DNA from: PFJX01 sp044227325 | GTDB lineage: Bacteria > Pseudomonadota > Gammaproteobacteria > Burkholderiales > Thiobacillaceae | Assembly (NCBI GenBank): GCA_044227325.1 | Contig: JBGAFI010000006.1 | Coordinates: 1 to 64,000, forward strand | Length of the DNA stretch: 64,000 nucleotides | Direction of reading: 5' to 3' | Part shown: positions 7,396-18,232 of the stretch, piece by piece | Numbering within the stretch: position 1 is the first letter of the stretch | How the letters are laid out: each line of letters begins with the position of its first letter | Program-made: the position numbers and the translations under genes | The notes under the pieces: generated by a model | Told to the model about the DNA's origin: nothing | Databases searched by the model: none | The model's input: the letters and a program-made list of their open reading frames with translations, nothing else

Positions 7396-7643
7396 GATGG
7401 CCCATATCGCCAATATGTCCCATAGGGCCCATATGACCCATATGACCTATAGGGCCCCGCTCCGCGCCGCCGCCGGCTCCCCCCTTTGGAAAAGGGGGGC
7501 TGGGGGGGATTCGTCGTGGGTGGCTTGGGTGGGCGGTTTCAAATCCCCCCTGACCCTCTTTATGAAAGGGGGGGGACATAGCCAGAAGCGTCCCAAGGCT
7601 TGTTCGCCCTCAAGGGCAGGTTCGTCGAGAACTGAGATGGCCC
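7341..7643 (+). repeat. Direct duplication of the urtB 3' end
   Basis: The last part of urtB and its stop (7341-7403) reappear at 7581-7643 with a few substitutions. In the second copy LFALKG and a following FVEN-like ending precede ACTGAGATGGCC again. The offset is exactly 240 bases. The second copy is untranslated debris between urtB and urtC. Confidence 0.8.
7477..7576. repeat. Composite palindromic repeat, unit A
   Basis: About 100 bp made of two hairpins: CTCCCCCCTTT...AAAGGGGGG then CTGGGGGGGATT on the left, and AAATCCCCCC...CTTTATGAAAGGGGGG on the right, with about 30 bases between. The two halves are also inverted copies of each other. Closely similar units occur at 7681, 11980 and 14711. 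Confidence 0.8.
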
Positions 7644-7680
7644 TGATGATCCCGATAGCCCCGATCCGCGTTGCCACCGG

Positions 7681-7780
7681 CTCCCCCCTTTGCAAAAGGG
7701 GGGCTGGGGGGGATTCGTCGTGGCTAGCCTGGGCGGACGGTTGCAAATCCCTCCCGACCCCCCTTTATGAAAGGGGGGAA
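7681..7780. repeat. Composite palindromic repeat, unit B
   Basis: Same architecture as the unit at 7477: CTCCCCCCTTTGCAAAAGG opens it, a GGGGGGATTCGTCGTGG middle is shared nearly base for base with unit A, and CCCCCCTTTATGAAAGGGG closes it. Confidence 0.8.
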
Positions 7781-7814
7781 CAGATCGTGGACTCCCCCGC
7801 CAAGAACTAGAGCC

Positions 7815-8917
7815 ATGCGCACCCCCTTCGTCATCCGCTTCCTCTCCGCCATGCCGCGCACCGGCTGGATCGCCCTCGCGCTGTTCGCCGCCCTCGCCGT
7901 GGTGCTGCTGCCGGCCCTGCACCTGTTCGTCGCGGAAGGCAGTCCCTTCTATGTGTCGGGCTACGTCATCACCCTGGGCGGCAAGATCATGTGCTACGCC
8001 ATCGTCGCGGTGGCGATGGACCTGATCTGGGGCTACGCGGGCATCCTGTCCCTGGGCCATGGGGTGTTCTTCGCCCTGGGCGGCTACGCCTTCGGCATGT
8101 ACCTGATGCGGGAGATCGGCACCGACGGTTCCTACCATTCCCATCTGCCCGACTTCATGGTGTTCCTGGACTGGAAGGAACTGCCCTGGTACTGGATCGG
8201 CACCGATTCCTTCCTCTGGTCCCTGGTGCTGGTGCTGGCGGTGCCGGCGCTGGTGGCCTACATCTTCGGGTTCTTCGCGTTCCGCTCGCGCATCAAGGGG
8301 GTGTATTTCTCCATCATCACCCAGGCCATGACCTTCGCGGCGATGCTGTTCTTCTTCCGCAACGAGACCGGCTTCGGCGGCAACAACGGCTTCACCGATT
8401 TCAAGCGCATCCTGGGCTTCGACATCACCTCGCCGGAGATGCGCGCGACCCTGTTCGCCCTCTCCGCCCTGGTGCTGATGCTGGCCCTGGTGGGCGGGCG
8501 CTATCTGGTCACCTCCAAGTTCGGCCGCGTGCTGGCGGCGATCCGCGACGCCGAATCCCGGGTCATGTTCATCGGCTACAACCCGCTCCACTACAAGCTG
8601 TTCATTTGGACCATTTCCGCCATGCTGTGCGCCGTCGCCGGCGCGCTGTACGTGCCCCAGGTGGGCATCATCAACCCGGGCGAGATGTCCCCCGCCAACT
8701 CCATCGAGATCGCCATCTGGGTCGCGGTGGGCGGGCGCGGCACCCTGATCGGCCCGGTCATCGGCGCGGCCCTGGTCAATCTGTTCAAGAGCTACTTCAC
8801 CGTCGCCTTCCCGGAATACTGGCTGTTCTTCCTGGGCGCCCTGTTCGTCGGCGTGACCCTGTGGCTGCCGGAGGGCGTGGTGGGACTGTGGAAACGCGTG
8901 ACAACCCGGAGCAATCC

Positions 8918-8921
<4 letters not shown>
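7815..8921 (+). CDS. urtC: Urea ABC transporter, permease UrtC
   Basis: LivM-like inner-membrane permease of 368 aa. The start at 7815 (MRTPFVIRFLSAMPRTGW) excludes 16 residues that would be encoded by the palindromic repeat just upstream. Hydrophobic helices alternate through the protein, and segments typical of the family include WGYAGILSLGHGVFFALGGY and GVYFSIITQAMTFAAMLFFF. The stop overlaps the urtD start (ATGA at 8918-8921), indicating translational coupling. Confidence 0.93.
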
Positions 8922-9739
<818 letters not shown>

Positions 9740-9759
9740 ACTCCCGCTGCGGCGTTCCG

Positions 9760-9782
9760 CTCCCCATTTGGCCAAGGGGGGA
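9760..9782. repeat. Half-unit palindromic repeat between urtD and urtE
   Basis: CTCCCC and GGGGAG arms around ATTTGGCCAAG; a single hairpin of the same family as the 100-bp composite units. Confidence 0.6.
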
Positions 9783-9865
9783 GAACACCATCGGCCAGCT
9801 TCCGTCCTCGCCGTCGCGGGCGCTCCAACAGCCGTGGGGCCTGCCGTGCGGACTTATCGGGAGCC

Positions 9866-10642
9866 ATGCCCATGCTGAAAGTCGAGAACCTCAACCAATA
9901 CTACGGCGGCAGCCACATCCTGCGCGACCTGTCCTTCGCGGCGCCCACCGGCCAGGTCACCTGCCTGCTGGGCCGCAACGGCGTCGGCAAGACCACCCTG
10001 CTGAAATGCCTGATGGGCCTGGTGCCGGCCCGTACCGGCAGCATCGTCTTCGACGGCGGGGACATCACCTCGGCGCCTTCCCACGCCCGGGTCAAGGCCG
10101 GCATCGGCTACGTGCCCCAGGGCCGGGAAATCTTTCCGCGCCTGACCGTGGAGGAGAACCTGCTCATGGGCATGGCCAGCCTGCCCCGGGGCAGCACGCT
10201 GCCCGAGCGCATCTTCGAACTGTTCCCGGTCCTGAAAAGCATGCTCAAGCGGCGCGGCGGCGACCTCTCCGGCGGCCAGCAGCAGCAGCTCGCCATCGGC
10301 CGCGCCCTGGCCCTGAACCCGCGCCTGCTGATCCTGGACGAGCCCACCGAGGGCATCCAGCCTTCCATCATCAAGGACATCGAACGGGCCATCCGCGTGG
10401 TGGCCGCGAGCCGGCCCAAGCTGGACGTGGCGAAGAAGAGCGCCGAGCGCCAGGAGATCATGGAGGCCATCGAGAAGGTGGCCGCCACCGGCGAGGTGGC
10501 GATCCTGCTGGTGGAGCAGTACTACGACTTCGCCCGCGCCCTGGCCGACCAGTACCTGGTCATGGAGCGGGGCGAGATCATCAAGCGCGGCGCCGGCGCC
10601 GACATGGACAAGGACGGGGTCAGGGAACTGCTGTCGGTATGA
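9866..10642 (+). CDS. urtE: Urea ABC transporter, ATPase UrtE
   Basis: Second cytoplasmic ATPase (258 aa). Walker A is GRNGVGKTT, the signature LSGGQQQQLAIGRAL, Walker B LLILDEPTEGIQPS, and the H-loop LLVEQYYDFA. UrtE proteins are usually about 230 aa. The extra length is mostly an insertion of roughly 20-25 residues between the D-loop helix and the H-loop strand (around residues 178-202, containing KLDVAKKSAERQEIMEAIEK), which looks like an added charged helix. The stop overlaps the ureD start (ATGA). Confidence 0.92.
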   Translation: MPMLKVENLNQYYGGSHILRDLSFAAPTGQVTCLLGRNGVGKTTLLKCLMGLVPARTGSIVFDGGDITSAPSHARVKAGIGYVPQGREIFPRLTVEENLLMGMASLPRGSTLPERIFELFPVLKSMLKRRGGDLSGGQQQQLAIGRALALNPRLLILDEPTEGIQPSIIKDIERAIRVVAASRPKLDVAKKSAERQEIMEAIEKVAATGEVAILLVEQYYDFARALADQYLVMERGEIIKRGAGADMDKDGVRELLSV

Positions 10643-11631
10643 TGGCCGGCATGACTTCCCGCCGCGCAGTTTTTCCCCCTCTCCCCGGCCCTCTCCCGCC
10701 GGCGGGAGAGGGCCGGGGAGAGGGGAACGCCTGGCACCTGCCAGAGGCGGCGAACCTCCACCTTCCCGCCTTCTCCCCCGACCTCGCCCCCGCCTGCGGG
10801 GGCAGGGAGTCCGGCTGGCGCGCCAGGCTGGACCTGGGCTTCGAACGGCGCGGGGCGGCGACCATCCTGTCCCGGCGCGAACACTTCGGCCCCCTGCGCG
10901 TGCAGAAGGCGCTCTATCCCGAGGGTGAAGGCATCTGTCACGCCATCGTCCTGCATCCGCCCTCCGGCATCGCCGGCGGCGATGAACTGGCCATCCGCGT
11001 GGCGCTGGAGGCGGGCGCCCACGCCCTGCTGACCACGCCGGGCGCCGGCAAGTGGTATCGCAGCGCCGGCGCCGAGGCGCGCCAGACACTCGACTTCCGC
11101 GTGGCGGCGGGCGCCGCGCTGGAATGGCTGCCCCAGGAAAGCATCGTCTTCGACGGCGCCCGCGCGACGATGCGGAGCCGCGTCGAGCTTGCCGCCGATG
11201 CCCGCTTCATCGGCTGGGAAGTGCTCTGCCTGGGACGCCGGGCCGCCGGCGAGCGTTTCGCTCGCGGCGCCCTGGGTCTGGAGACCCGGGTGCGGCGGGA
11301 GGGGCGGCCCATCTGGCTGGAGCGGGGAAGTCTGGCGGGCGGCGGCGCGCTGCTGGATGCGCCGGCCGGCCTCGCCGGCTACAGCGTCGGCGCGACGCTG
11401 CTGGCGTGCGGGCCGGCGCTGGACGCGGACGCGCTGGCCGCGTGCCGCGCCGTCGCCACGAGCGAGCCCGGCGCCCGGCAGGGCATCACTCGCCTGCCGG
11501 ACCTGCTGGTGGCCCGCTACCTGGGCCATTCGTCGGAAGCCGCGCGGCACTGGTTGACCCGGCTGTGGCAAGTGTTGCGCCCGGCCTTGATAGGATGCGA
11601 GGCGCGCACGCCGCGCATCTGGAACACCTGA
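10639..11631 (+). CDS. ureD: Urease accessory protein UreD with repeat-derived N-terminus
   Basis: UreD (UreH) is the scaffold that binds apo-urease and recruits UreF and UreG for nickel insertion. Conserved family sequence starts at GWRARLDLGFERRG (about residue 56) and includes LRVQKALYPEGEGICHAIVLHPPSGIAGGD. The first 55 residues are not UreD-like: about 17 of them (PPLPGPLPPAGEGRGEG) are encoded by a perfect 50-bp palindrome at 10676-10725. The start used here (10639) overlaps the urtE stop. There is no good start between the palindrome and the conserved part, so the extension is probably translated. Length is 330 aa against about 280 usual. Confidence 0.88.
   Translation: MMAGMTSRRAVFPPLPGPLPPAGEGRGEGNAWHLPEAANLHLPAFSPDLAPACGGRESGWRARLDLGFERRGAATILSRREHFGPLRVQKALYPEGEGICHAIVLHPPSGIAGGDELAIRVALEAGAHALLTTPGAGKWYRSAGAEARQTLDFRVAAGAALEWLPQESIVFDGARATMRSRVELAADARFIGWEVLCLGRRAAGERFARGALGLETRVRREGRPIWLERGSLAGGGALLDAPAGLAGYSVGATLLACGPALDADALAACRAVATSEPGARQGITRLPDLLVARYLGHSSEAARHWLTRLWQVLRPALIGCEARTPRIWNT
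10676..10725. repeat. Perfect 50-bp palindrome inside ureD 5' end
   Basis: Left arm 10676-10700 (CCCCTCTCCCCGGCCCTCTC then CCGCC) is the exact reverse complement of the right arm 10701-10725 with no loop. It lies 37 bases after the presumed ureD start. Related, imperfect C/G palindromes lie at 5748-5776 and 10788-10805. Confidence 0.9.
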
Positions 11632-11641
11632 GGGAACGCTG

Positions 11642-11944
11642 ATGGAACTGACACCGCGAGAGAAGGACAAGCTGCTCGTCTTCACCGCCGCCTTGTTGGC
11701 CGAACGGCGCAAGGCGCGCGGCCTCAAGCTCAACTACCCGGAGGCGGTGGCCTTCATCACCGCCGGCATCCTGGAAGGCGCCAGGGACGGGCGCAGCGTC
11801 GCCGACCTGATGAGCTACGGCACCACGCTGCTGAAGCGGGACGAGGTCATGGAAGGGGTGCCGGAGATGATCCCCGAGATCCAGGTGGAAGCCACCTTCC
11901 CGGACGGCACCAAGCTGGTGACCGTGCATCATCCGATTGTGTGA
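11642..11944 (+). CDS. ureA: Urease gamma subunit
   Basis: Smallest structural subunit of the nickel urease (100 aa, exact usual length). It shows family sequence MELTPREKDKLLVFTAALLA, LNYPEAVAFITAGILEGARD and VPEMIPEIQVEATFPDGTKL. It lies 10 bases after ureD. Separate ureA and ureB genes are the norm in proteobacteria. Confidence 0.96.
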   Translation: MELTPREKDKLLVFTAALLAERRKARGLKLNYPEAVAFITAGILEGARDGRSVADLMSYGTTLLKRDEVMEGVPEMIPEIQVEATFPDGTKLVTVHHPIV

Positions 11945-11979
11945 GCGAAGCGCGATGCGGCTTGCTCAACGACGGTGTG

Positions 11980-12079
11980 CTCCCCCCTTTGCGAAAGGGG
12001 GGCCGGGGGGGATTCCCCTGTACGGTCCCGAAGCCACCCACGACAAATCCCCCCTAGCCCCCCTTTCGCAAAGGGGGGA
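11980..12079. repeat. Composite palindromic repeat, unit C
   Basis: Same two-hairpin design as at 7477 and 7681 (TCCCCCCTTTGCGAAAGGGG, then GGGGGGATT, and CAAATCCCCCC to TTTCGCAAAGGGGGGAA). It fills most of the ureA-ureB gap. It could be translated as part of an upstream extension of ureB, but family comparison puts the ureB start after it. Confidence 0.8.
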
Positions 12080-12097
12080 ACACCCGAGGAGCGCGCC

Positions 12098-12399
12098 ATG
12101 ATTCCAGGCGAATACGCCATCCAACCCGGCGACATCGAGCTCAACGCCGGCCGGCCCAGCGTCACGCTGGAAGTCGCCAACACCGGCGACCGGCCCATCC
12201 AGGTGGGCTCCCATTACCACTTCTTCGAGACCAACGACGCCCTCGCCTTCGACCGGGAACTGGCGCGCGGCATGCGCCTGAACATCGCCGCCGGCACTGC
12301 GGTGCGCTTCGAGCCGGGGCAGACCCGCACGGTGGAACTGGTGGCCTATGTCGGCGAACGGAAAGTGTTCGGATTCCAAGGCAAGGTGATGGGGGCGCT

Positions 12400-12403
<4 letters not shown>
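12098..12403 (+). CDS. ureB: Urease beta subunit
   Basis: Structural subunit of 101 aa. It starts at MIPGEYAIQPGDIELNAGRP, the standard UreB N-terminus. An open frame reaches back to 11975 but only through the palindromic repeat, so 12098 is chosen. GSHYHFFETNDALAFDR and VGERKVFGFQGKVMG are conserved. The stop overlaps the ureC start (ATGA). Confidence 0.96.
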
Positions 12404-14148
<1,745 letters not shown>

Positions 14149-14174
14149 CCTGGGTCCGCCTGCCCGCTGAATCC

Positions 14175-14687
14175 ATGCTGCTGATCGAACAACACGCCCC
14201 CGCCGATGCCGCCGCCGCGGAAAGGCTCCCGCTGCCTTTCGAACTGCGCTGCAAGAGCCGCCTGCGCGCCCGCCTGGCATCCGGCGAGGAGGTTGGCCTG
14301 TTCCTGGCGCGCGGCACGGTGTTGCGGGCCGGTGATCGGCTGCTCGGCAACGACGGCCGCGTGGTCGAGGTGGTGGCCGTTCCGGAAGCGGTGATGGAAG
14401 CCCGCGCCGGCGATGCCCCGCTGCTTGCCCGCGCCGCCTACCACCTGGGCAATCGCCACGTGCCGGTGCAGGTGGGCGCGGGCTTCCTGCGCTTCGGCCG
14501 GGATCACGTGCTGGGCGAGATGGTGCGTGGCCTGGGCCTGGCCGTGAGCGAGATCGAGGCGCCCTTCGAGCCGGAAAGCGGCGCCTACGGCGGCCATGGC
14601 GGCCACGCCCATCCCCATGGCCACAGCGCCGACGGCGAAGGCCGGGGCCCGCGCATCCACGACATGCTGCTCAAGGGCGGGCGATGA
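14175..14687 (+). CDS. ureE: Urease accessory protein UreE, nickel chaperone
   Basis: Delivers nickel to the UreDFG-apo-urease complex (170 aa). Start MLLIEQHAPADAAAAERLPL. The middle has the nickel-binding dimer segment RAAYHLGNRHVPVQV, and the C-terminus a His-rich tail (GGHGGHAHPHGHS, about residues 140-152) that binds extra nickel. It lies 26 bases after ureC. Confidence 0.94.
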   Translation: MLLIEQHAPADAAAAERLPLPFELRCKSRLRARLASGEEVGLFLARGTVLRAGDRLLGNDGRVVEVVAVPEAVMEARAGDAPLLARAAYHLGNRHVPVQVGAGFLRFGRDHVLGEMVRGLGLAVSEIEAPFEPESGAYGGHGGHAHPHGHSADGEGRGPRIHDMLLKGGR

Positions 14688-14710
14688 GGCGGATATCCGC
14701 CCGCCACCGA

Positions 14711-14810
14711 CTCCCCCCTTTCGTAACGGGGGGCTGGGGGGATTTGACGAGGCTCGCATTCCACCTGGCAACGGAATCCCCCTCGGTCCCCCTTTTCCAA
14801 AGGGGGAGGA
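14711..14810. repeat. Composite palindromic repeat, unit D
   Basis: CTCCCCCCTTTCGTAACGGG, GGGGGGATTTGA, then GGAATCCCCCTCGG and CCCCCTTTTCCAAAGGGGG. It is more diverged than units A-C and fills the ureE-ureF gap. Confidence 0.75.
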
Positions 14811-14846
14811 AAACCGGGGTGGTGGTTTCCATCCGGTGTGGCTGAC

Positions 14847-15545
14847 ATGAACCTCGCCCTCGTCCGTCTCCTGCATCTCGCCAGCCCCACCCTGCCGGTG
14901 GGCGCCTACACTTATTCCCAGGGCCTGGAATGGGCGGTGGAAAGCGGCGCGGTGAAGAACGAAGCGGATGCCCTGGACTGGATCGGCGCTTGTCTGGAAC
15001 ACGGCGTCGCCCGCTTCGAGGCGGTCTATCTGGCGCACATGCTGGCGGCTTGGCGGACCAATGATCAGGCGCGCCTGGCCGAACTCGACGCTGAATTTCT
15101 CGCCAGCCGGGAGACCGCCGAATTGCGCGCGGAAACCTTGCAGATGGGCCATTCACTCGTGAAGCTGATGCGGGATTTGTCCGCGTCCGACGAAGCCGCC
15201 TTCCCCCTCCCCGATCCCTCCGCCGTGGGCGGAGGCGGGGCGACGGCGTTCAGCTTCCCCCTGGCCTGGAGCGGCATCGCCGCCCAATGGAACATTCCCG
15301 CCGAGGAGGCCGTCGCCGGCTATCTCTGGGCCTGGGCCGAGAACCAGGTGATGGCGGCCTTGAAAGCCGTGCCCCTCGGCCAGACCGCCGGGCAGCGCCT
15401 GTTGCTGGCTCTGGGCGAGCGCCTGCCCGAGCTTGCGCGGCAAGCCGCCGCCACGCCCATCGAAAACACGCACAACTTCCTGCCGGCCTTCGCCATCGCC
15501 AGCAGCCGCCACGAAACCCAGTACACCCGGATATTCCGCTCATGA
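14847..15545 (+). CDS. ureF: Urease accessory protein UreF
   Basis: Part of the UreDFG activation complex; acts as a checkpoint for UreG GTPase (232 aa). The ATG at 14847 (MNLALVRLLHLASPTLPVGA) is preferred; a GTG at 14838 is also in frame. Family motifs include GAYTYSQGLEWAVE and YLWAWAENQVMAA. Around residues 117-134 there is an extra Pro/Gly-rich piece (LPDPSAVGGGGATAFS) where relatives run directly from AAFP to TAW. It coincides with a small CCTCCGCC/GGCGGAGG inverted repeat at 15218-15237. The stop overlaps ureG (ATGA). Confidence 0.92.
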   Translation: MNLALVRLLHLASPTLPVGAYTYSQGLEWAVESGAVKNEADALDWIGACLEHGVARFEAVYLAHMLAAWRTNDQARLAELDAEFLASRETAELRAETLQMGHSLVKLMRDLSASDEAAFPLPDPSAVGGGGATAFSFPLAWSGIAAQWNIPAEEAVAGYLWAWAENQVMAALKAVPLGQTAGQRLLLALGERLPELARQAAATPIENTHNFLPAFAIASSRHETQYTRIFRS

Positions 15546-16192
15546 GCCATGCTTCCCAACCTCTGCGTGTCGGCATCGGCGGCCCGGTCGGCTCCGGCAA
15601 GACGGCGCTGACCCTGGCGCTCTGCCTGGCCCTGCGCGACCGCTACGACATCGCCGTGGTCACCAACGACATCTACACCGAGGAGGATGCTCAGTTCCTG
15701 GTGCGCAACGAGGCCTTGGAGCCGGCGCGCATCATCGGCGTGGAAACCGGCGGCTGCCCGCACACGGCGATCCGCGAGGACGCCAGCATCAACCTGGAAG
15801 CGGTGGACCGGCTGCACACGCGCTTCCCCGGCCTGGACGTGATCTTCGTGGAGAGCGGCGGCGACAATCTGGCGGCCACCTTCAGTCCGGAGCTGTCGGA
15901 CCTGACGATCTACGTGATCGACGTGGCGGCGGGGGAGAAGATCCCGCGCAAGGGCGGCCCCGGCATCACCAAGTCGGACCTGCTGGTGATCAACAAGATC
16001 GATCTCGCGCCCCTGGTGGGCGCGTCCCTGGAAGTGATGGAGCGGGACGCGAGGCGCATGCGCGGCGAGCGGCCCTTCGTGTTCTCCAACATGAAGACCG
16101 GGCAAGGGCTGGACGACATCGTCGCCTTCATTCGCGAGCGGGGCATGCTGGGGGAAGGCCGTGCCGGCGCGGGACGGCGCGACGGCGATTAA
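15542..16192 (+). CDS. ureG: Urease accessory GTPase UreG
   Basis: SIMIBI-class GTPase that delivers nickel to urease (216 aa). The P-loop GPVGSGKT is at residues 14-21, with TNDIYTEEDAQFL, the Cys-His nickel site in TGGCPHTAIREDAS and the guanine motif NKIDLAPLVG. The tail after about residue 200 (GEGRAGAGRRDGD) is low complexity. It is the last gene of the urea cluster. Confidence 0.96.
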   Translation: MSHASQPLRVGIGGPVGSGKTALTLALCLALRDRYDIAVVTNDIYTEEDAQFLVRNEALEPARIIGVETGGCPHTAIREDASINLEAVDRLHTRFPGLDVIFVESGGDNLAATFSPELSDLTIYVIDVAAGEKIPRKGGPGITKSDLLVINKIDLAPLVGASLEVMERDARRMRGERPFVFSNMKTGQGLDDIVAFIRERGMLGEGRAGAGRRDGD

Positions 16193-16298
16193 CTTCCTGG
16201 CGCGCGAACCGGCGCGCCATAATCGCATCCAACCTGCGTCGGCCGCCGCCGCGCGGGTCCATAGCGACAACCTCCCACAACAGCAACCAGGAGTCACC

Positions 16299-17252
16299 AT
16301 GAGCAGCCAACTCGACCAACTCAAGGCCATGACCGCCATCGTCGCCGACACCGGCGACATCGACGCCATTGCCCAGCACCGTCCCGAGGACGCCACCACC
16401 AACCCCTCCCTGCTGCTGAAGGCGGCGGCGTCGCCGCGCTACGCGCCGCTGCTGGACGAGGCGGTGGCCTGGGCGCGCGGCCAGAGCGGCGACAAGGCGA
16501 AGCAACTGGTGGATGCGCTGGACAAGCTCGCGGTGAACGCGGGCCTGGAGATCCTCAAGCACGTGCCCGGCCGGGTGTCCACCGAGGCGGACGCGCGCCT
16601 TTCGTTCGACACCGCCGCCACCGTCGCCAAGGCGAAGCGGCTGATGGCCCTGTACGAGGCGGCCGGTGTCGGCCGCGAGCGGGTGCTGATCAAGATCGCC
16701 TCCACCTGGGAAGGCATCCGCGCCGGGGAAATCCTGGAACGGGAGGGCATCCACTGCAACCTCACCCTGCTGTTCGGCTTCGGCCAGGCGCGCGCCTGCG
16801 CCGAGGCGGGCGTGACCCTCATCTCCCCCTTCGTCGGCCGCATCTTCGACTGGAGCAAATCCCACGGCGGCGACGCCAACGTGACGCCGGAGGACGATCC
16901 CGGCGTGAAGTCCGTGCGCGCCATCTACCGCTACTACAAGGAGCACGGCTACCCCACCACGGTGATGGGCGCCTCGTTCCGCAACAAGGGCGAGATCCTC
17001 GCCCTGGCCGGCTGCGACCGCCTCACCATCAGCCCCAACCTGCTGGACGAACTGGATGCGGGCGAGGCGCCGGTGCCGCGCCAATTGGAATACACAGGGC
17101 CGATCCAGGCGCGTCCCGCGGCCATGAGCGAGGCGCAATTCCGCTGGGATCTGAACGAGGACGCGATGGCCACGGAGAAGCTGGCCGAGGGCATCCGCAA
17201 CTTCACGGTGGATCAGGTCAAGCTGGAGAAGATGCTGCTGGAACGCCTCTGA
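16299..17252 (+). CDS. tal: Transaldolase
   Basis: Non-oxidative pentose phosphate enzyme transferring a dihydroxyacetone unit between sugar phosphates (317 aa, TalB type). The Schiff-base Lys is in RVLIKIASTWEGIRAGE. Other family segments are TTNPSLLLKAA, CNLTLLFGFGQA and GASFRNKGEILALAGCD. The start at 16299 follows a CAGGAG ribosome site. A GCCGCGCC/GGCGCGGC hairpin without a T tract follows the stop and abuts the converging transporter gene. Confidence 0.94.
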   Translation: MSSQLDQLKAMTAIVADTGDIDAIAQHRPEDATTNPSLLLKAAASPRYAPLLDEAVAWARGQSGDKAKQLVDALDKLAVNAGLEILKHVPGRVSTEADARLSFDTAATVAKAKRLMALYEAAGVGRERVLIKIASTWEGIRAGEILEREGIHCNLTLLFGFGQARACAEAGVTLISPFVGRIFDWSKSHGGDANVTPEDDPGVKSVRAIYRYYKEHGYPTTVMGASFRNKGEILALAGCDRLTISPNLLDELDAGEAPVPRQLEYTGPIQARPAAMSEAQFRWDLNEDAMATEKLAEGIRNFTVDQVKLEKMLLERL

Positions 17253-17268
17253 GCCGCGCCTGGCGCGG

Positions 17269-18165
17269 CTAGCCGCGCGCCAGCGCGAGCCACAGCGGCA
17301 GCGTGACCATGGAGAGCAGGGTGGTGAGGGCGACCTGGGTCGCGGTGATGCGGCCGTCGCCGCCCATGCGCACCGCCAGCACATAGGCCACGGTGGACAG
17401 GGGCAGGGCGGCGAACAGGATGGCGATCTCGAAGTGGGCGCCGCGGATGCCGAGCAGGCCGCCGATCCCCCAGGCCAGGGCGGGCAGCGCCAGCAGTTTG
17501 ACGGCGACGCCGTACCAGAGATGGCCGCGCGCATGGGACAGGCTGTCCAGGCGCAAGCCCGCGCCCACCGCGACCAGCCCGATGGGCAGGGAGGCCTGGG
17601 CGAGCAGGCCGATGGTCTGTACCAGCAGGTCGGGCAGGGACCAGCCCAGCAGGGCGAAGGCGACGCCGCCGGCGGTGGCCATGATGAGGGGGTTGCCGAG
17701 GATTTCCCGCAGCCAACTCGCCTCGCCGTGGCGCGCCAGCATGACCACCGAGGCCACGTTGGCGAGGGGCACGGTGAAACCCATCAACAGGCCGATGGCG
17801 GCGATGCCGGCCTGGCCGTGCAGCGCGCCCGCCACCGCCAATCCCACATAGCTGTTGAAGCGGAAGGAACACTGGAACGCCGAGGCGAACACCTTGGGCG
17901 GATCGTGGAACAGATGCTGGCTGAAATAGCCCAGGGCCATGCCCAACAGGGTGACGCTCACACCGGTGATCAACATGGGCAGCGCCGCGCCGAAATCGAT
18001 GTGGGCGCGGGACAGGGAGTGGAACAGCAGGGCGGGAAAGAACACGAAATAGATCAGCCGTTCCAGCCCGCGCCAGCCATCCTCGGTGATCCCGGAAATC
18101 CGCTTCAGCAGCGCGCCCAGCAGGATCAGGGCGAAGATGGGCAGGATGATGAGCGCGATGCTCAT
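17269..18165 (-). CDS. AEC-family transporter
   Basis: Membrane protein of the auxin efflux carrier (AEC) family, 298 aa. It shows the usual ten-helix pattern with a central conserved region (PLANVASVVMLARHGE, ILGNPLIMATAGGVAFALLG). AEC proteins export or import small organic acids; the substrate cannot be told. It opens with MSIALIILPIFALILLGALL and ends convergently against tal. Confidence 0.85.
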   Translation of the reverse strand: MSIALIILPIFALILLGALLKRISGITEDGWRGLERLIYFVFFPALLFHSLSRAHIDFGAALPMLITGVSVTLLGMALGYFSQHLFHDPPKVFASAFQCSFRFNSYVGLAVAGALHGQAGIAAIGLLMGFTVPLANVASVVMLARHGEASWLREILGNPLIMATAGGVAFALLGWSLPDLLVQTIGLLAQASLPIGLVAVGAGLRLDSLSHARGHLWYGVAVKLLALPALAWGIGGLLGIRGAHFEIAILFAALPLSTVAYVLAVRMGGDGRITATQVALTTLLSMVTLPLWLALARG

Positions 18166-18232
18166 GACGTGGCGCGCGGCGGTTTCCGATGCGTCGACTC
18201 AGTCGGTCCGGCGCGCGCCCGCGCGCACGGAT

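Larger units (their letters stand above)
7396..7814. other. Repeat-filled spacer between urtB and urtC
   Basis: This 419-bp gap splits an otherwise tight operon. It holds a short CCCATA-rich run (7402-7450), two composite C/G palindromic units (7477-7576 and 7681-7780) and a duplicate of the urtB end between them. No gene is visible. Confidence 0.7.

Noticed and set aside
7402..7450. CCCATA-rich run as a CRISPR-like array
   Set aside because: Only a short, irregular repetition without spacers or cas genes; better seen as part of the local duplication debris.
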